NCBI RefSeq assembly: GCF_037971845.1
Contig: NZ_CP150227.1
Span: 6,510,001 to 6,574,000, forward strand
From: Paenibacillus sp. FSL R5-0766
GTDB taxonomy: Bacteria; Bacillota; Bacilli; Paenibacillales; Paenibacillaceae
Reading direction: 5' to 3'
DNA: 64,000 nt
The notes under the pieces are model-generated. The model ran no database searches. It was not told the origin of the DNA and was given only the letters and a program-made list of their open reading frames with translations. A program made the position numbers and the translations under genes. Below, in pieces: positions 16,912 through 27,177 of this stretch; the first letter of the stretch is position 1, and each line of letters starts with the position of its first letter.

Positions 16912-17655
16912 TTGAAAATTACTTTTCTCGGCACAGGAGATATGTTCAGCGTGGAGCAGCCCCACAATAGTATGCTGGCTGAATTCAGAGACACGCATCT
17001 GGTCATTGATTTTCCAGAATCAAATGCCAAAGCACTCAAGGAATACGGATTCGCCATGACCGATATCCACAATGTGTTCATTACTCATTTGCATGAAGAT
17101 CATATTAATGGTGTACAGATGCTGGGTTATTACGCACAGATCGTAGGCGACCGCAAACCCCGTCTGTTCATCCATGAACAATTAGTAGATCCGCTCTGGA
17201 ACATTCTATCCCCCGGCATGCGTTACACAACGGATGGTGAACGTACCCTGAGCGATTACTACGATGTCGTTCCCCTGCCAGATGGAGGCACATTTGAACT
17301 GGGCGGCGTGACGTTTGAGACCTTTCGGACACAACACGTGCCAGGTATGGTCAGTAACGGACTGCTGGCCAAGCCCTATTTCTATTACAGTGCAGACAGT
17401 ACACTGGACCAGGAACGGGTGGAGCAGGTTGCCGCTGATGTGCAGCTGATTTTCCATGAATGTCATATGCATGATCTGGTGATCAAATCCCATACCTCAT
17501 TGAAGGATCTGGAGCAGTTACCCGCGGAAGTGAGACAGAAAACCGTACTGATGCATTATCATGACGAGTACGCCGATGCCTACAAACGGGAACAGTTTAA
17601 CCGCGAGCATGATCTGCAGATGGTCGGCACGCTGGAATCATTTGAATTGGAGTAG
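16912..17655 (+). CDS. MBL-fold metallo-hydrolase (RNase Z-like)
   Basis: A 247-residue protein started at TTG, with AAGGAG 11 bases upstream. The N-terminus MKITFLGTGDMFSVEQPHNS and the motif THLHEDHING (residues ~59-68, HxHxDH) are those of metallo-beta-lactamase-fold enzymes of the RNase Z/phosphonate-lyase branch. Later ligands are YSADSTLD (Asp), FHECHMHD and the C-terminal MHYHDEY. Two metal ions would sit at this site. The substrate is not known; the short length argues against tRNase Z itself, which is around 300 residues. Confidence 0.85.
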   Translation: MKITFLGTGDMFSVEQPHNSMLAEFRDTHLVIDFPESNAKALKEYGFAMTDIHNVFITHLHEDHINGVQMLGYYAQIVGDRKPRLFIHEQLVDPLWNILSPGMRYTTDGERTLSDYYDVVPLPDGGTFELGGVTFETFRTQHVPGMVSNGLLAKPYFYYSADSTLDQERVEQVAADVQLIFHECHMHDLVIKSHTSLKDLEQLPAEVRQKTVLMHYHDEYADAYKREQFNREHDLQMVGTLESFELE

Positions 17656-17692
17656 GTAAAACCACAAACCCGAAAAGCCTGGAGCATTTTCA

Positions 17693-17752
17693 ATGGAACG
17701 AAGTGAGTTCAATCGAATGTGGGATACGATGAATCAGTATTTTGAAGAGTAA
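17693..17752 (+). CDS. Possible 19-residue small protein
   Basis: An ATG 7 bases after a GGAG site opens a 19-codon frame (MERSEFNRMWDTMNQYFEE) ending in TAA. It follows the MBL gene by 37 bases in the same direction. The amphipathic, charged peptide could be a real small protein or the remnant of a longer gene. There is no other support. Confidence 0.25.
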   Translation: MERSEFNRMWDTMNQYFEE

Positions 17753-17837
17753 TAACCTTACTATCTCAAATAGATGAACCGGCAGCGTCTACTCAGATTC
17801 CTCATATGGAACTGGTGGATGCTGCCTTCCCATTAAT

Positions 17838-18470
17838 CTAATCTATCTCCCATGACTTCATATACTCAATTGTTCTTGGAGACGGATCGGCATGGATGTG
17901 AAAATAATCTTCCGTTCGCTGATCATTTGGGCCATAGGAAATTTTGATATACATATCTGCATAATGCTGGAGGATATTGCTGTCGATCTCCGCCTTGGGC
18001 TTCAAGACGTAACTTCTGCTCAGACTCAAACCAAGCGGTTCCTTATCAAACTCTAAACTAATCTCGTGTGTATTGCTCACATTGGAATGAAATAACTCTC
18101 CAGCATTTATTCGATTTATCATGTTGGGATCGAGGGTGAAGGACTGTATGAGATTAACCATGGGCACCCGAGCCTCATTCACCAAAATCTCATAAGTAAT
18201 CCGATCAACTCCGGATTCATTACTCACATCTACCGTTGCTGCCAAAGTATAGCCATCTGTCGAGTTCTTCTGAAAGGACTCAGGGTTCCTCCTAACCCAC
18301 TCATTTAAATCTCTCCGCTCCGAATTCAACGTATACTCATCGGTCCGTTTCGGTTCGCCCGCTGGCCCCTGGTTGTTTGGTGCCAAACTGCAAGCCCCCA
18401 GACACACGGCTATTACACATAGGTACATGACTAACGGGAAGAAACGGTTCATCTCTCTTTTGGGGCTCAT
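17838..18470 (-). CDS. Putative lipoprotein of unknown function
   Basis: A 210-residue protein. The ATG before SPKREMNRF is chosen because AGGAGG lies 6 bases upstream; an earlier in-frame ATG gives a longer basic leader. Residues ~8-25 are a hydrophobic signal (FFPLVMYLCVIAVCLGAC) ending in the lipobox LGAC, so the mature protein should be lipid-anchored outside the membrane. The rest is hydrophilic with no motif I recognise. It stands alone, converging with the MBL gene region. Confidence 0.7.
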   Translation of the reverse strand: MSPKREMNRFFPLVMYLCVIAVCLGACSLAPNNQGPAGEPKRTDEYTLNSERRDLNEWVRRNPESFQKNSTDGYTLAATVDVSNESGVDRITYEILVNEARVPMVNLIQSFTLDPNMINRINAGELFHSNVSNTHEISLEFDKEPLGLSLSRSYVLKPKAEIDSNILQHYADMYIKISYGPNDQRTEDYFHIHADPSPRTIEYMKSWEID

Positions 18471-18751
18471 TCCATCCCTCCTCTTCTCCATCTTCTGCAA
18501 AAAATATCGCTTATTACGTTCTCTCATTTTGTTTTATAACACTCCATATTTGGATTATTGTACCATGTATTAAGATGTGGAACCGAACTGTTTCTTTATC
18601 ATTTCATGTTTTTACTTGCGGCAGTGATTCGTTTGCCTATGGCGGCGAGCCTTAACCCACGTTAAGCTAACAAATCTGAGTGGCTTATTCGGTTGAAATC
18701 CGAGTTTTCAATATTCTAGCTATGATGAAGTTTTACTTGTACATAGAAATG

Positions 18752-18798
18752 CAAAAAAAACACCTGAACACAGGCATGCATGCTCTCCTGTTCAGGTG
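18752..18798 (-). terminator. Terminator after amylase gene
   Basis: On the minus strand CACCTGAACA...TGTTCAGGTG (18789-18798 with 18761-18770) is followed by a run of eight T. The rest of the 397-base gap (18471-18867) shows nothing else beyond the promoter of the lipoprotein gene. Confidence 0.85.
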
Positions 18799-18867
18799 GT
18801 TTAACGATCTGCATACTGTTTTCATATCAATCCGTGTACCTTTTCTTATCCTGCCTGGCACATGCCG

Positions 18868-20349
18868 TTACTCAGCGTCAGCGCAGTCCTCATTCTGCTC
18901 TGGAAGAGCCCATACCGACAAGCCTCCACCGCACACATGGAAGGTGGCCCAACCGTCTTCCTCAATGGTAATCTGGTCCTCACAGCTGTTTGTCAGATCC
19001 ACCCAGACTTCACCAGCACGATGCTCGCCGATGAACATTCTCTTCTCACCGTCATCCCCGTTGGAGATGACCACTGCACAACCGGAACCTTCGATTTCCT
19101 CTACGCCACGACGTACCCAGCCAATCGTATTGGCGTGATCGAAGTAATCTTCCTGCTCTCCATACGCCTTGTTGCAACGGGCTGACAGCAGAATGTCCAA
19201 AATTTCCTTTTTGCCATCCACAGGTTCAGGTCCACCAATGCCATAATAATCCCCGTAAAATACAACCGGATAACCGTCACGACGTAATAGGGTCAACGCA
19301 TAAGCGCTCGGCTTAAACCAGTCTCCAACCCATGATTCCAACGCTTCATGAGGTTGGGAGTCATGATTATCTACAAAAGTTACCGCATGGGTAGGATGGG
19401 TCTGAACCAAGGTATCATCAAAAATTTTGGAGAGATCAAAGTCTCTACCTGCAAGCGAAGCCTCATGTAACTTGTAGTGAAGAGACACGTCAAACAGGTC
19501 GATCTGATAGTCTACCGTATCGAGGAATTCACGACATGCATCCAGGTTTGAATTCCAGAACTCACCTACGATGTAGAAATCCTGACCGCGTTTGCGGATC
19601 ATCTCTGCTGCAAACTCCTTGATGAATTCGTGGTTGATATGTTTAATCGCATCCAGCCGGAACCCACCGCACTGGAGGGTATCGATCAGCCATTTTCCCC
19701 AATCGATCATCTCGCGTCGAACATCCGGGTGGTTATAATCTATATTGGCGAACATCAGATAATCGTAGTTGCCAAACTCATCATCGACATTCTCATTCCA
19801 TTTTTTATTCTCTCCTGCGATGCGGAATACACCTGTTCGTTCTCCCTTGGCGTCAAAGTCTGTACCGTTGAAATGTTCAGAGCTCCACTTAAAGGAGGAG
19901 TATTGATCCCCGCGGCCCGGGAATGTGAATTTGGTCCAGCCCTCAATTTCGAACGGCTCAGAAATTTCCTTCGTTCGATCATTCGGATCAACCTCAATCA
20001 CTTTGAACACTTCCGTCTCATCTGCTCCGGCCTTGTGATTCATAACCAGATCCACATAGACGGCTATGCCGTTCTTCTGACACTCAGCAACGGCCTCCAC
20101 CAATTCCTGCTTGGTGCCATATTTAGTTCGTACGGTACCCTTTTGATCAAATTCGCCCAGATCGTACAGATCATATACACCATAACCTGTATCTTCTGCG
20201 GACACTGCCTTGGTTACGGGTGGCACCCATACCGAGTCAATGCCTTTGGCTTTCAGTTCCGGGGCCATTTCAGCCAGTCGCTTCCAATGATCTCCGTCTG
20301 CAGCTAGGTGCCATTCAAAAAACTGCATCATGGTATGATTTCTCTTCAT
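18868..20349 (-). CDS. Cytoplasmic alpha-amylase (GH13, AmyS-like)
   Basis: A 493-residue glycoside hydrolase family 13 protein without a signal peptide, so it acts inside the cell on maltodextrins or glycogen. It opens with TMMQFFEWHLAADGDHW. The conserved regions are in order: VYVDLVMNHKAG (region I), GFRLDAIKHIN (region II, nucleophile Asp), FYIVGEFWN (region III, acid/base Glu) and TFVDNHDSQP (region IV, transition-state Asp). The calcium-binding loop between domains A and B (FTFPGRGDQYSSFKWSSEHF) matches liquefying amylases of bacilli. GGAGG lies 9 bases before the ATG. Monocistronic with its own terminator. Confidence 0.95.
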   Translation of the reverse strand: MKRNHTMMQFFEWHLAADGDHWKRLAEMAPELKAKGIDSVWVPPVTKAVSAEDTGYGVYDLYDLGEFDQKGTVRTKYGTKQELVEAVAECQKNGIAVYVDLVMNHKAGADETEVFKVIEVDPNDRTKEISEPFEIEGWTKFTFPGRGDQYSSFKWSSEHFNGTDFDAKGERTGVFRIAGENKKWNENVDDEFGNYDYLMFANIDYNHPDVRREMIDWGKWLIDTLQCGGFRLDAIKHINHEFIKEFAAEMIRKRGQDFYIVGEFWNSNLDACREFLDTVDYQIDLFDVSLHYKLHEASLAGRDFDLSKIFDDTLVQTHPTHAVTFVDNHDSQPHEALESWVGDWFKPSAYALTLLRRDGYPVVFYGDYYGIGGPEPVDGKKEILDILLSARCNKAYGEQEDYFDHANTIGWVRRGVEEIEGSGCAVVISNGDDGEKRMFIGEHRAGEVWVDLTNSCEDQITIEEDGWATFHVCGGGLSVWALPEQNEDCADAE

Positions 20350-20553
20350 TATAACCGACCTCCTTGATTGCTTTCGAAGCGGACCGCGGAACGGATAGGG
20401 TAATCGCCGTTGTTCGTTCGTTGCTAACCAAGTTATAACCCTTTCACCCTACCCTTCAATCATATAAAGGAAAGAAATCTGAGAAAAATGTTAAACTTCT
20501 TGGTTCAGCATTTGCCTGATTCCATTGAAAATTACTGTGGAGATGCATCATAT

Positions 20554-22863
20554 TCAAATTCGCTTGTAGTCCCGCCACTCCTCGGGCAGCAGGGAACGAT
20601 ACGGTTCCTGGATAAAACGATCGTCGACCAGCACCAACACGCCCCTGTCTTCCTCTGTCCGAATCAGCCTTCCTCCTGCCTGCAGCACCTTGTTCATACC
20701 GGGGAAAATATAGGCATAATTGAACCCGTTGCGGCCTGTACGGTCATAATAATCACGAAGCACATTGTTCTCCAGACCAATCTGCGGCAGCCCCGCACCT
20801 ACTACAACGACGCCATTCAAACGGTCTCCCGGCAGATCGACACCCTCAGAGAATACGCCACCCATGACGGCAAACACCAATCGTGTTCGTTCAGGATTGG
20901 GTTGAAAACCATCCAGAAACTGCTCCCGTTCCAGTTCGTTCATACCTTGCTTTTGTATGACCGTATCCGCTTCATTCGGAAGTTGTGCATAGGTTTCATA
21001 TATCTCGCGCATATAAGGGTAAGAAGGGAAGAAGACCATCAGATTACTGCGCGGCCATTCACTTACCAGCTGTTGCAGCATCTCCGCAATGGGGCGCCGG
21101 GATTGCTCCCGATCCTTATAACGCACGGATAAGGGCAGGAGTCTCACATCCAATTGTTCGCGCTGAAATGGTGATGGAATCTGCAATGTATAATCCTCTT
21201 CCTCTGCACCCAGCATATCCCGATAATAGCGAAGGGGTGACAATGTGGCCGAGAAATGAATGAGGGAGCGGAATCCTTTGGCCGTCTGACGAAGCAGTAC
21301 CGAAGGATCGAGACAAAATAACTTCACTCTCACTTCACTTCGAACACACTCTGCATACGTAATAAAACGTTCATCATACAGCTTGGCAATACGCAGGAAA
21401 TTCTGTGCTGTGAAGTAGGCATCCAACAGCAGTTGATCCGTCTCGGCATTCCCCGAGCCACCTTCAACAAGGCATTGCTCCGCGACCATGACAAAAGGCT
21501 CCAGCCGTTCAATCAGTTCCTCCGGTGCTTCTTGCTGAATGATCTTTCCTTCTTCTCCACCGTTCTTTCGAAGAGTAATCAGATACTTATCAATGGCCCC
21601 AGTGTAGTCAACAATAGCTTTGGCAGCAGGCACACTGCTGTCCAGCGACTGGAACTCTCTTTTCACATCCAGGAACACAGCCTTCTCCAGCTCGGCGGAA
21701 AACATCATTCGGCCACGATCAACCAGATTATGTGCCTCGTCCACCAATAACACCGTCTTGCGTTTCTGCTCCTCCAACATTCTTTTCAGAGAGATCCTCG
21801 GATCGAAAATATAGTTATAATCGCAGATCACCGCATCGGCTGCATACGCCGCATCCAGTGAAAACTCAAACGGACACACCCGATGTTTGCGCGCATACTG
21901 CTCGATGACCGGACGTGTCATCAACGTCTCATGTTCCAGCATGTCCAGCACAGCACCGTTAATACGGTCATAATACCCTTCACACATGCCGCATTGCCCC
22001 GTATCACAAGCTTCTTCTTCCTTAAAACAAATCTTGTCCTTCGCGGTCAGACTGATCACATGCATCTTCAATCCTTCCGATTGCATCCGGGCAAAAGCTT
22101 CTTCTGCCGCCACCCGTGTTGTCGTCCTCGCGGTCAGATAGAACAATCGGCTTGCTTCGCCTTCACCAATCGCTTTGACCGTGGGGAACAGTACGGACAT
22201 CGTTTTACCAATGCCTGTTGGTGCTTTGGCCATCAATCCCTGACCCTCACGGATTGTTTTGTAAACGGCTCCTGCCAGCTTTCGCTGTCCCTCCCTGTAT
22301 TTGCGAAAAGGAAACGGCAGCTCTTTCACACTGATATCACGCTTTTCTTCATATGCAGCGATCATCTCTGCATATGGCGCATAACCGGCAATCACTTCTG
22401 CCGCAAACTGCTCCAGTTCCTGTCGTTCTGCCATTCGGCGAAACCGTCTTTCTTCATGGGTAACCGAATGCACATACGTCAACTGAACTTGCATACGTGG
22501 TTCGTCTTGCTGAACGGCGTACATATAGGCATACATCATGGCCTGTGCCCAATGTACGGGAAGACCTTCTCCCAGATCATCCAGATTGCCCGCAGTTGAT
22601 TTGATCTCATCCACCGTCAACTGACCCTCCAACCGGATCAGGCCATCACATCGTCCCTCCACCACATAAGTCAGATCCCCATGTTGAATCTCAGCTTCGA
22701 GCACAATCTCTTTTAAATCCTCTTCGGTGTACTCCTTCTGCACCCGTTGGTGAATTCGAGTTCCCTCCTGCATCGATGCATTGGTCCGGAACCCTGGACG
22801 TATGCTGCCACTGCGGTACACATACTCCACCAAAGGTCTAACCGATATCCGAATTGTTGTCAT
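20554..22863 (-). CDS. XPD/DinG-like DNA helicase with N-terminal PD-(D/E)XK domain
   Basis: A 769-residue superfamily 2 helicase. Residues ~30-160 look like a Cas4/RecB-type nuclease fold (VVEGRCDGL, then VDEIKST, the D...DExK pattern). Residues ~185-770 are the helicase: Walker A APTGIGKTMS, Walker B LLVDEAHNL, and motif VI near AGGRLIRTEEDRG. Four cysteines between motifs I and II (CFKEEEACDTGQCGMCEGYY region) match the 4Fe-4S domain of XPD/DinG, which gives 5'-3' unwinding. The family is thought to act in repair or resolution of unusual DNA. It is not beside any CRISPR gene. Start: ATG 2-3 bases after GGGTGATCGT, a modest site. Confidence 0.88.
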   Translation of the reverse strand: MTTIRISVRPLVEYVYRSGSIRPGFRTNASMQEGTRIHQRVQKEYTEEDLKEIVLEAEIQHGDLTYVVEGRCDGLIRLEGQLTVDEIKSTAGNLDDLGEGLPVHWAQAMMYAYMYAVQQDEPRMQVQLTYVHSVTHEERRFRRMAERQELEQFAAEVIAGYAPYAEMIAAYEEKRDISVKELPFPFRKYREGQRKLAGAVYKTIREGQGLMAKAPTGIGKTMSVLFPTVKAIGEGEASRLFYLTARTTTRVAAEEAFARMQSEGLKMHVISLTAKDKICFKEEEACDTGQCGMCEGYYDRINGAVLDMLEHETLMTRPVIEQYARKHRVCPFEFSLDAAYAADAVICDYNYIFDPRISLKRMLEEQKRKTVLLVDEAHNLVDRGRMMFSAELEKAVFLDVKREFQSLDSSVPAAKAIVDYTGAIDKYLITLRKNGGEEGKIIQQEAPEELIERLEPFVMVAEQCLVEGGSGNAETDQLLLDAYFTAQNFLRIAKLYDERFITYAECVRSEVRVKLFCLDPSVLLRQTAKGFRSLIHFSATLSPLRYYRDMLGAEEEDYTLQIPSPFQREQLDVRLLPLSVRYKDREQSRRPIAEMLQQLVSEWPRSNLMVFFPSYPYMREIYETYAQLPNEADTVIQKQGMNELEREQFLDGFQPNPERTRLVFAVMGGVFSEGVDLPGDRLNGVVVVGAGLPQIGLENNVLRDYYDRTGRNGFNYAYIFPGMNKVLQAGGRLIRTEEDRGVLVLVDDRFIQEPYRSLLPEEWRDYKRI

Positions 22864-22936
22864 ACGATCACCCGTTCTGTTTGTAGTGATTATACTTTAT
22901 CATGAAAAGACGTACTCAAACCAGTTGACTCGCTGA

Positions 22937-23497
<561 letters not shown>

Positions 23498-23546
23498 CGA
23501 AATTGGGTCGCATCTGTCTTTTATCGCAGTAGCCCATGTTTTTTCA

Positions 23547-23576
23547 AACCTCTTCCTGCATGGAAGAGGTTTTTTA
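23547..23576 (+). terminator. Terminator after hmoB
   Basis: AACCTCTTCC-TGCAT-GGAAGAGGTT, a perfect 10-bp stem, followed by TTTTACC. Confidence 0.88.
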
Positions 23577-23668
23577 CCGTCAATTGTTGAAGGCTCTCAT
23601 TTTTGACACAGCCATGCTGAGATAGGATAATACTTGTTAAATGAAACTTCGGAAGGGAAGGCGGTACC

Positions 23669-25651
23669 TTGTCACGCAGTTCACTCACCCGATTTCTAAG
23701 CGGACCGTTTATATTCTTTACCATTATCATGATGATCAAAAGTTCACTGGCCTGGATTGTTATCTTCGATGACATCCCTGTCTGGAAACCACTGCTGACT
23801 GAATTGCCGCTCATCTGGATCGGCTTCTGTCTAATTGAGTGGTTTGCTGCCAAGCGGCGAATGTGGATATACCTTGCCATGAATTTGCTGCTCTCAGGGA
23901 TTTTCTTTGCAGCCATCATGTACTACAAATACTATGGTGTAATCGTTAACTATCACGCGTTGGCACAAGTGAATCAGGTGACCTCGGTCAAGAGCAGTAT
24001 GTTCTCTTTACTTGACCCCTATTATTTGTTTATTTTTGCAGACGTTCTGATCATTGGGGGGATACTCATTCGTCGCCGGATCAAGCTCGGGAGTACAGAA
24101 CGCCCGAACCGCATTCCGCTTGAACGACGTGCCAGAAGACGGGTTGCCTCGGTCATTCTGACCCTGTCCATGATCCTGTGTATGCTCAACATCTATCCCA
24201 ATCGGGCTAGCATGAGTGAGCTTACACAAGCAGAACAGATGGGCATCCTCGGTTACGAGGCGTATACTATCCTGGATCGACCTGATAAACCTGTGCCCAT
24301 CGCTCACATCGATCAGGATGACATCGACAAACTGAAGCAAACGACCGAACTTCCTGCGATTGTGGAGCAGGGTGCCGCGAGCGGACGCAATGTGATTATG
24401 CTCCAGTTGGAATCGTTTCAGGACTTTCTGATTGGATTAGAGGTAGATGGACAGGAAATTACGCCTAATCTGAATCAATTGGCTAGACAGAGCCTGTATT
24501 TTCCGAACTTTTATCAGCAAGTGGGACAGGGAAATACATCGGATGCAGAATTTGTTGTGAACACATCGTTCTACACCCCGCCAAACGGGGCAGCAACAAC
24601 TGTATACGCGGATAAAGCTCTGCCGAGTCTACCCAAGTTGATGTCAGCAAACGGATATCAAACAGCCACATTCCATACAAATGATGTTCGTTTCTGGAAT
24701 CGGGATCAGTTATACAAGGCACTTGGATTCGACCAGTATTATGATATTGATTATTTTGGTACACAGGACTCTATCGCCTTTTCGGCCTCGGATGAAGTAC
24801 TGTATTCCAAAACACTGGATAAGCTGGAATCCATGCATTCTTCGGGCAAGCCCTTCTATGCCCATATCATCTCCATGTCAGCCCACCACCCGTACACTTT
24901 GCCTAAAAACAAGGTGAAGCTGACGCTGCCAGAGCGTTACAAGGATACGTTGCCCGGTGATTATCTGATATCACAGCATTATGCGGATGAGGCAGTTGGA
25001 CAGTTGATTGCTGGATTGAAAAAACGGGGATTATGGGAAAATAGCTTGTTTGTCTTGTACGGGGATCACCTGGGACTTCCCATCTATTCACTGGATCGGG
25101 ATGACAAAGTCCTTATGAAAGAGTTGTATGGTCGGGAATACACATCAGCAGATATGATTAATATTCCACTCATTATCTCGGCCCCGGGTGCTACTCCCGG
25201 TGTACAGCTGGAGCAGATCGGAGGCCAGGTGGACATTCTGCCAACGATTGCGGGACTCACCGGAGTATCGCTGAAGGACCAATTACACTTCGGACAGGAT
25301 TTGTTGCATGAAGGTGGAAATCTCCTACCCGAACGATATTATCTTCCTTCCGGTTCCGTGCTAAACGATGCTTCTCTCTTCATACCGGCGAAAGGATACG
25401 GGGACGGAACGCATTATTCCCTAGCTGATGCGGGCAGACAAGATGCCGAGCAACAGCAGACGGGTGTTCCTTCAGAAGAGATGCCGAAGAATTCGGGAGA
25501 TGAGGAATCTCCAGCATTGACCACACCCAATAACAGTGGGGTACCCTCTTCACGGTTTATAACGAAGGAACAATATGATCGGGCATTGGATCTTGCACAC
25601 TTGTCCAACAGTTATTTGAGCCAGTTACCGGATCGAAATGACACGAAGTAA
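23669..25651 (+). CDS. LTA synthase family protein (membrane sulfatase-fold)
   Basis: A 660-residue protein started at TTG, with a GGAAGG-type site upstream. Five membrane segments lie in residues ~8-185; the remainder is an external alkaline-phosphatase/sulfatase domain (~225-600). The motif GNTSDAEF holds the catalytic Thr of lipoteichoic acid synthases. FHTNDVRFWNRD, HIISMSAHHPY and LYGDHLGLP carry further metal and substrate residues. These enzymes polymerise glycerol phosphate from phosphatidylglycerol, or prime that reaction. It differs from true LtaS by a low-complexity tail of ~60 residues (EQQQTGVPSEEMPKNSG). Monocistronic, bracketed by terminators. Confidence 0.9.
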   Translation: MSRSSLTRFLSGPFIFFTIIMMIKSSLAWIVIFDDIPVWKPLLTELPLIWIGFCLIEWFAAKRRMWIYLAMNLLLSGIFFAAIMYYKYYGVIVNYHALAQVNQVTSVKSSMFSLLDPYYLFIFADVLIIGGILIRRRIKLGSTERPNRIPLERRARRRVASVILTLSMILCMLNIYPNRASMSELTQAEQMGILGYEAYTILDRPDKPVPIAHIDQDDIDKLKQTTELPAIVEQGAASGRNVIMLQLESFQDFLIGLEVDGQEITPNLNQLARQSLYFPNFYQQVGQGNTSDAEFVVNTSFYTPPNGAATTVYADKALPSLPKLMSANGYQTATFHTNDVRFWNRDQLYKALGFDQYYDIDYFGTQDSIAFSASDEVLYSKTLDKLESMHSSGKPFYAHIISMSAHHPYTLPKNKVKLTLPERYKDTLPGDYLISQHYADEAVGQLIAGLKKRGLWENSLFVLYGDHLGLPIYSLDRDDKVLMKELYGREYTSADMINIPLIISAPGATPGVQLEQIGGQVDILPTIAGLTGVSLKDQLHFGQDLLHEGGNLLPERYYLPSGSVLNDASLFIPAKGYGDGTHYSLADAGRQDAEQQQTGVPSEEMPKNSGDEESPALTTPNNSGVPSSRFITKEQYDRALDLAHLSNSYLSQLPDRNDTK

Positions 25652-25684
25652 ACATTAAATCTTTTACTCGAACTCATCTATGTG

Positions 25685-25729
25685 GCGACCTTCCTCCTTA
25701 ACATCCAGGGACGGTCGCTATTTATTTTA
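25685..25729 (+). terminator. Terminator after LTA synthase-like gene
   Basis: GCGACC...GGTCGC with a 22-base loop followed by TATTTATTTTA. Confidence 0.65.
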
Positions 25730-25747
25730 CTGAACCAGACTAGTGGC

Positions 25748-26308
25748 CTATCCATTAGTGAGCAGACCATCAAAGAGCCAGTTACCTTCCTCGGAACGAA
25801 TGTAATAAAGATCCAATGCACTGTTTCCATCAGACCATATTATAGCCATATGTAAAATGACACGATCTGAATCCAGCGGATTAAATCCACGGTACTCCAA
25901 ATTGTTCAGGCTAACGTCCTGCAGAAAAGGTACTTCGTAATCCCCCTGTTCCAGTTTCGAAATAATGATATTGTTCTGTTGCGATATTTCTATGTTCGGA
26001 GAAGACACCGATTCAAGATATGTATAGTTATTGGATTGCATCGCCGCCATCAGTTTAAACGTTATGTTCAGCGTTTCTCTTAAACTTTCTACTTCTTCCT
26101 GCTCTTTTGCGTCTTTTTCATCTTTTTCCTTCTGGTTGTTCCGTACCTGCTCTTTCAGCAGTTCATTTTCCTTCCGCATTTGTTCGGTATTTATGGCATC
26201 CTTGCGTTCCCTCTCCTGTACATCTGGTAGTGAAGCATCGTCACTTGAACTGCAGGCTGTTAAAAATAAAGCGAGCATCCATATCAACAAGATTCTGCTT
26301 TTTCTCAT
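25748..26308 (-). CDS. Putative coiled-coil lipoprotein
   Basis: A 186-residue protein. Residues 1-19 are a lipoprotein signal (ILLIWMLALFLTAC, lipobox LTAC), so it is likely anchored to the outer face of the membrane. Residues ~30-80 are very rich in Glu, Lys and Gln and predicted by eye to be a coiled coil (NELLKEQVRNNQKEKDEKD). The C-terminal ~100 residues resemble a small NTF2-like domain (ILHMAIIWSDGNSALDLYYI, EEGNWLFDGL). AGGAGG lies 8 bases before the ATG. It converges with the LTA synthase-like gene. Function unknown. Confidence 0.75.
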   Translation of the reverse strand: MRKSRILLIWMLALFLTACSSSDDASLPDVQERERKDAINTEQMRKENELLKEQVRNNQKEKDEKDAKEQEEVESLRETLNITFKLMAAMQSNNYTYLESVSSPNIEISQQNNIIISKLEQGDYEVPFLQDVSLNNLEYRGFNPLDSDRVILHMAIIWSDGNSALDLYYIRSEEGNWLFDGLLTNG

Positions 26309-26411
26309 CTAATCCCCTCCTTAATAATAATGAATAGGAACACATATCTTCCATATTTATGGTAACATATCCCATATAAAAGAAAAGAGTATCTTGTTCA
26401 TTCTGAAAAAT

Positions 26412-26451
26412 AACAAAAATGACCCGAACCCTGTTAGTCCGGGCTCGGGTC
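26412..26451 (-). terminator. Terminator of the nitrilase-GNAT operon
   Basis: On the minus strand GACCCGAGCCC...GGGTTCGGGTC is followed by ATTTTTG, 11 bases past the stop codon at 26462. Confidence 0.85.
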
Positions 26452-26461
26452 GTTCATATGT

Positions 26462-27133
26462 TTACAACGGCAGTAGCGCAACCGACTTGCGAGTAGTCAA
26501 TTGCTCTACCATGGCAAGCCATTCTTGCGGTTTGTTTGGTAACACCGCATAATATCGATTCAGGAAATCAGCCACCAGACTTGCTGGCAGTTCACCAAGC
26601 GACTCATCACCTGGCATGAAGCACAGGTCTAAGCCGCCAACCGCTTCACCGTCACCTTGCCAGGATGGATGAACATATGGGAAGTCCAGACGCTGATATC
26701 CCAGATGGGACAGAACTTCGCGACGCACATACGGGTCCATTGGCTTGATTCCGCCAAACTCGTGATCCTGACTCAGATAAGGATTATAGATTTCGGCAAA
26801 CATGCCGAACAATTCTTTCCCGTTTGCCGCAGCCAGCTTTTGCAGATCATGCTTGCGGTGATTCGCCAGGAAACTGCCAATTCCCAGACCTTCACGCCCA
26901 ATAATCGTAAAGTCCGTCATGGCTACGTTCCAATCCTCGTAATAACGGTACTCCGTCGCTCCAACGACCTGTCCCTCATGCACAGCCACGAACACCCGAA
27001 TACCCGGATCTTCCAGTGGTTCTTCCCACAGTGGGAATTCCAGCACTTCTTCCCGCGGGAAAATCTCCTGCATCAGCTTGTGCATTTGGGAAAATAATGG
27101 ATCATTAATGGATGTAATACGCGTAAATTCCAT
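26462..27133 (-). CDS. GNAT-family acetyltransferase, third gene of operon
   Basis: A 223-residue protein. The GNAT core is divergent: RVFVAVHEGQVVGATEYRYY (strands 2-3), MTDFTIIGREGLGIGSFLANHRKHDLQ (motif A, with GLGIGS as the acetyl-CoA loop), then FAEIYNPYL. The ATG is picked because GAGGGGG precedes it by 9 bases. It follows the other GNAT gene by 44 bases on the same strand and ends at a strong terminator. Substrate unknown; grouping with an amidase-fold protein suggests a shared amine or amide pathway. Confidence 0.8.
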   Translation of the reverse strand: MEFTRITSINDPLFSQMHKLMQEIFPREEVLEFPLWEEPLEDPGIRVFVAVHEGQVVGATEYRYYEDWNVAMTDFTIIGREGLGIGSFLANHRKHDLQKLAAANGKELFGMFAEIYNPYLSQDHEFGGIKPMDPYVRREVLSHLGYQRLDFPYVHPSWQGDGEAVGGLDLCFMPGDESLGELPASLVADFLNRYYAVLPNKPQEWLAMVEQLTTRKSVALLPL

Positions 27134-27177
27134 GAATAAATACCCCCTCAATTGAATGATGTATTTCATTTGTTTTT

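Noticed and set aside
19630..20307. 225-residue frame antisense to the amylase gene
   Set aside because: Fully inside a clear GH13 gene on the other strand with all catalytic motifs; no start signal.
20554..22863. Type IV CRISPR-associated DinG
   Set aside because: No csf or other cas genes and no array nearby; the N-terminal nuclease-like domain fits the house-keeping bacterial family.
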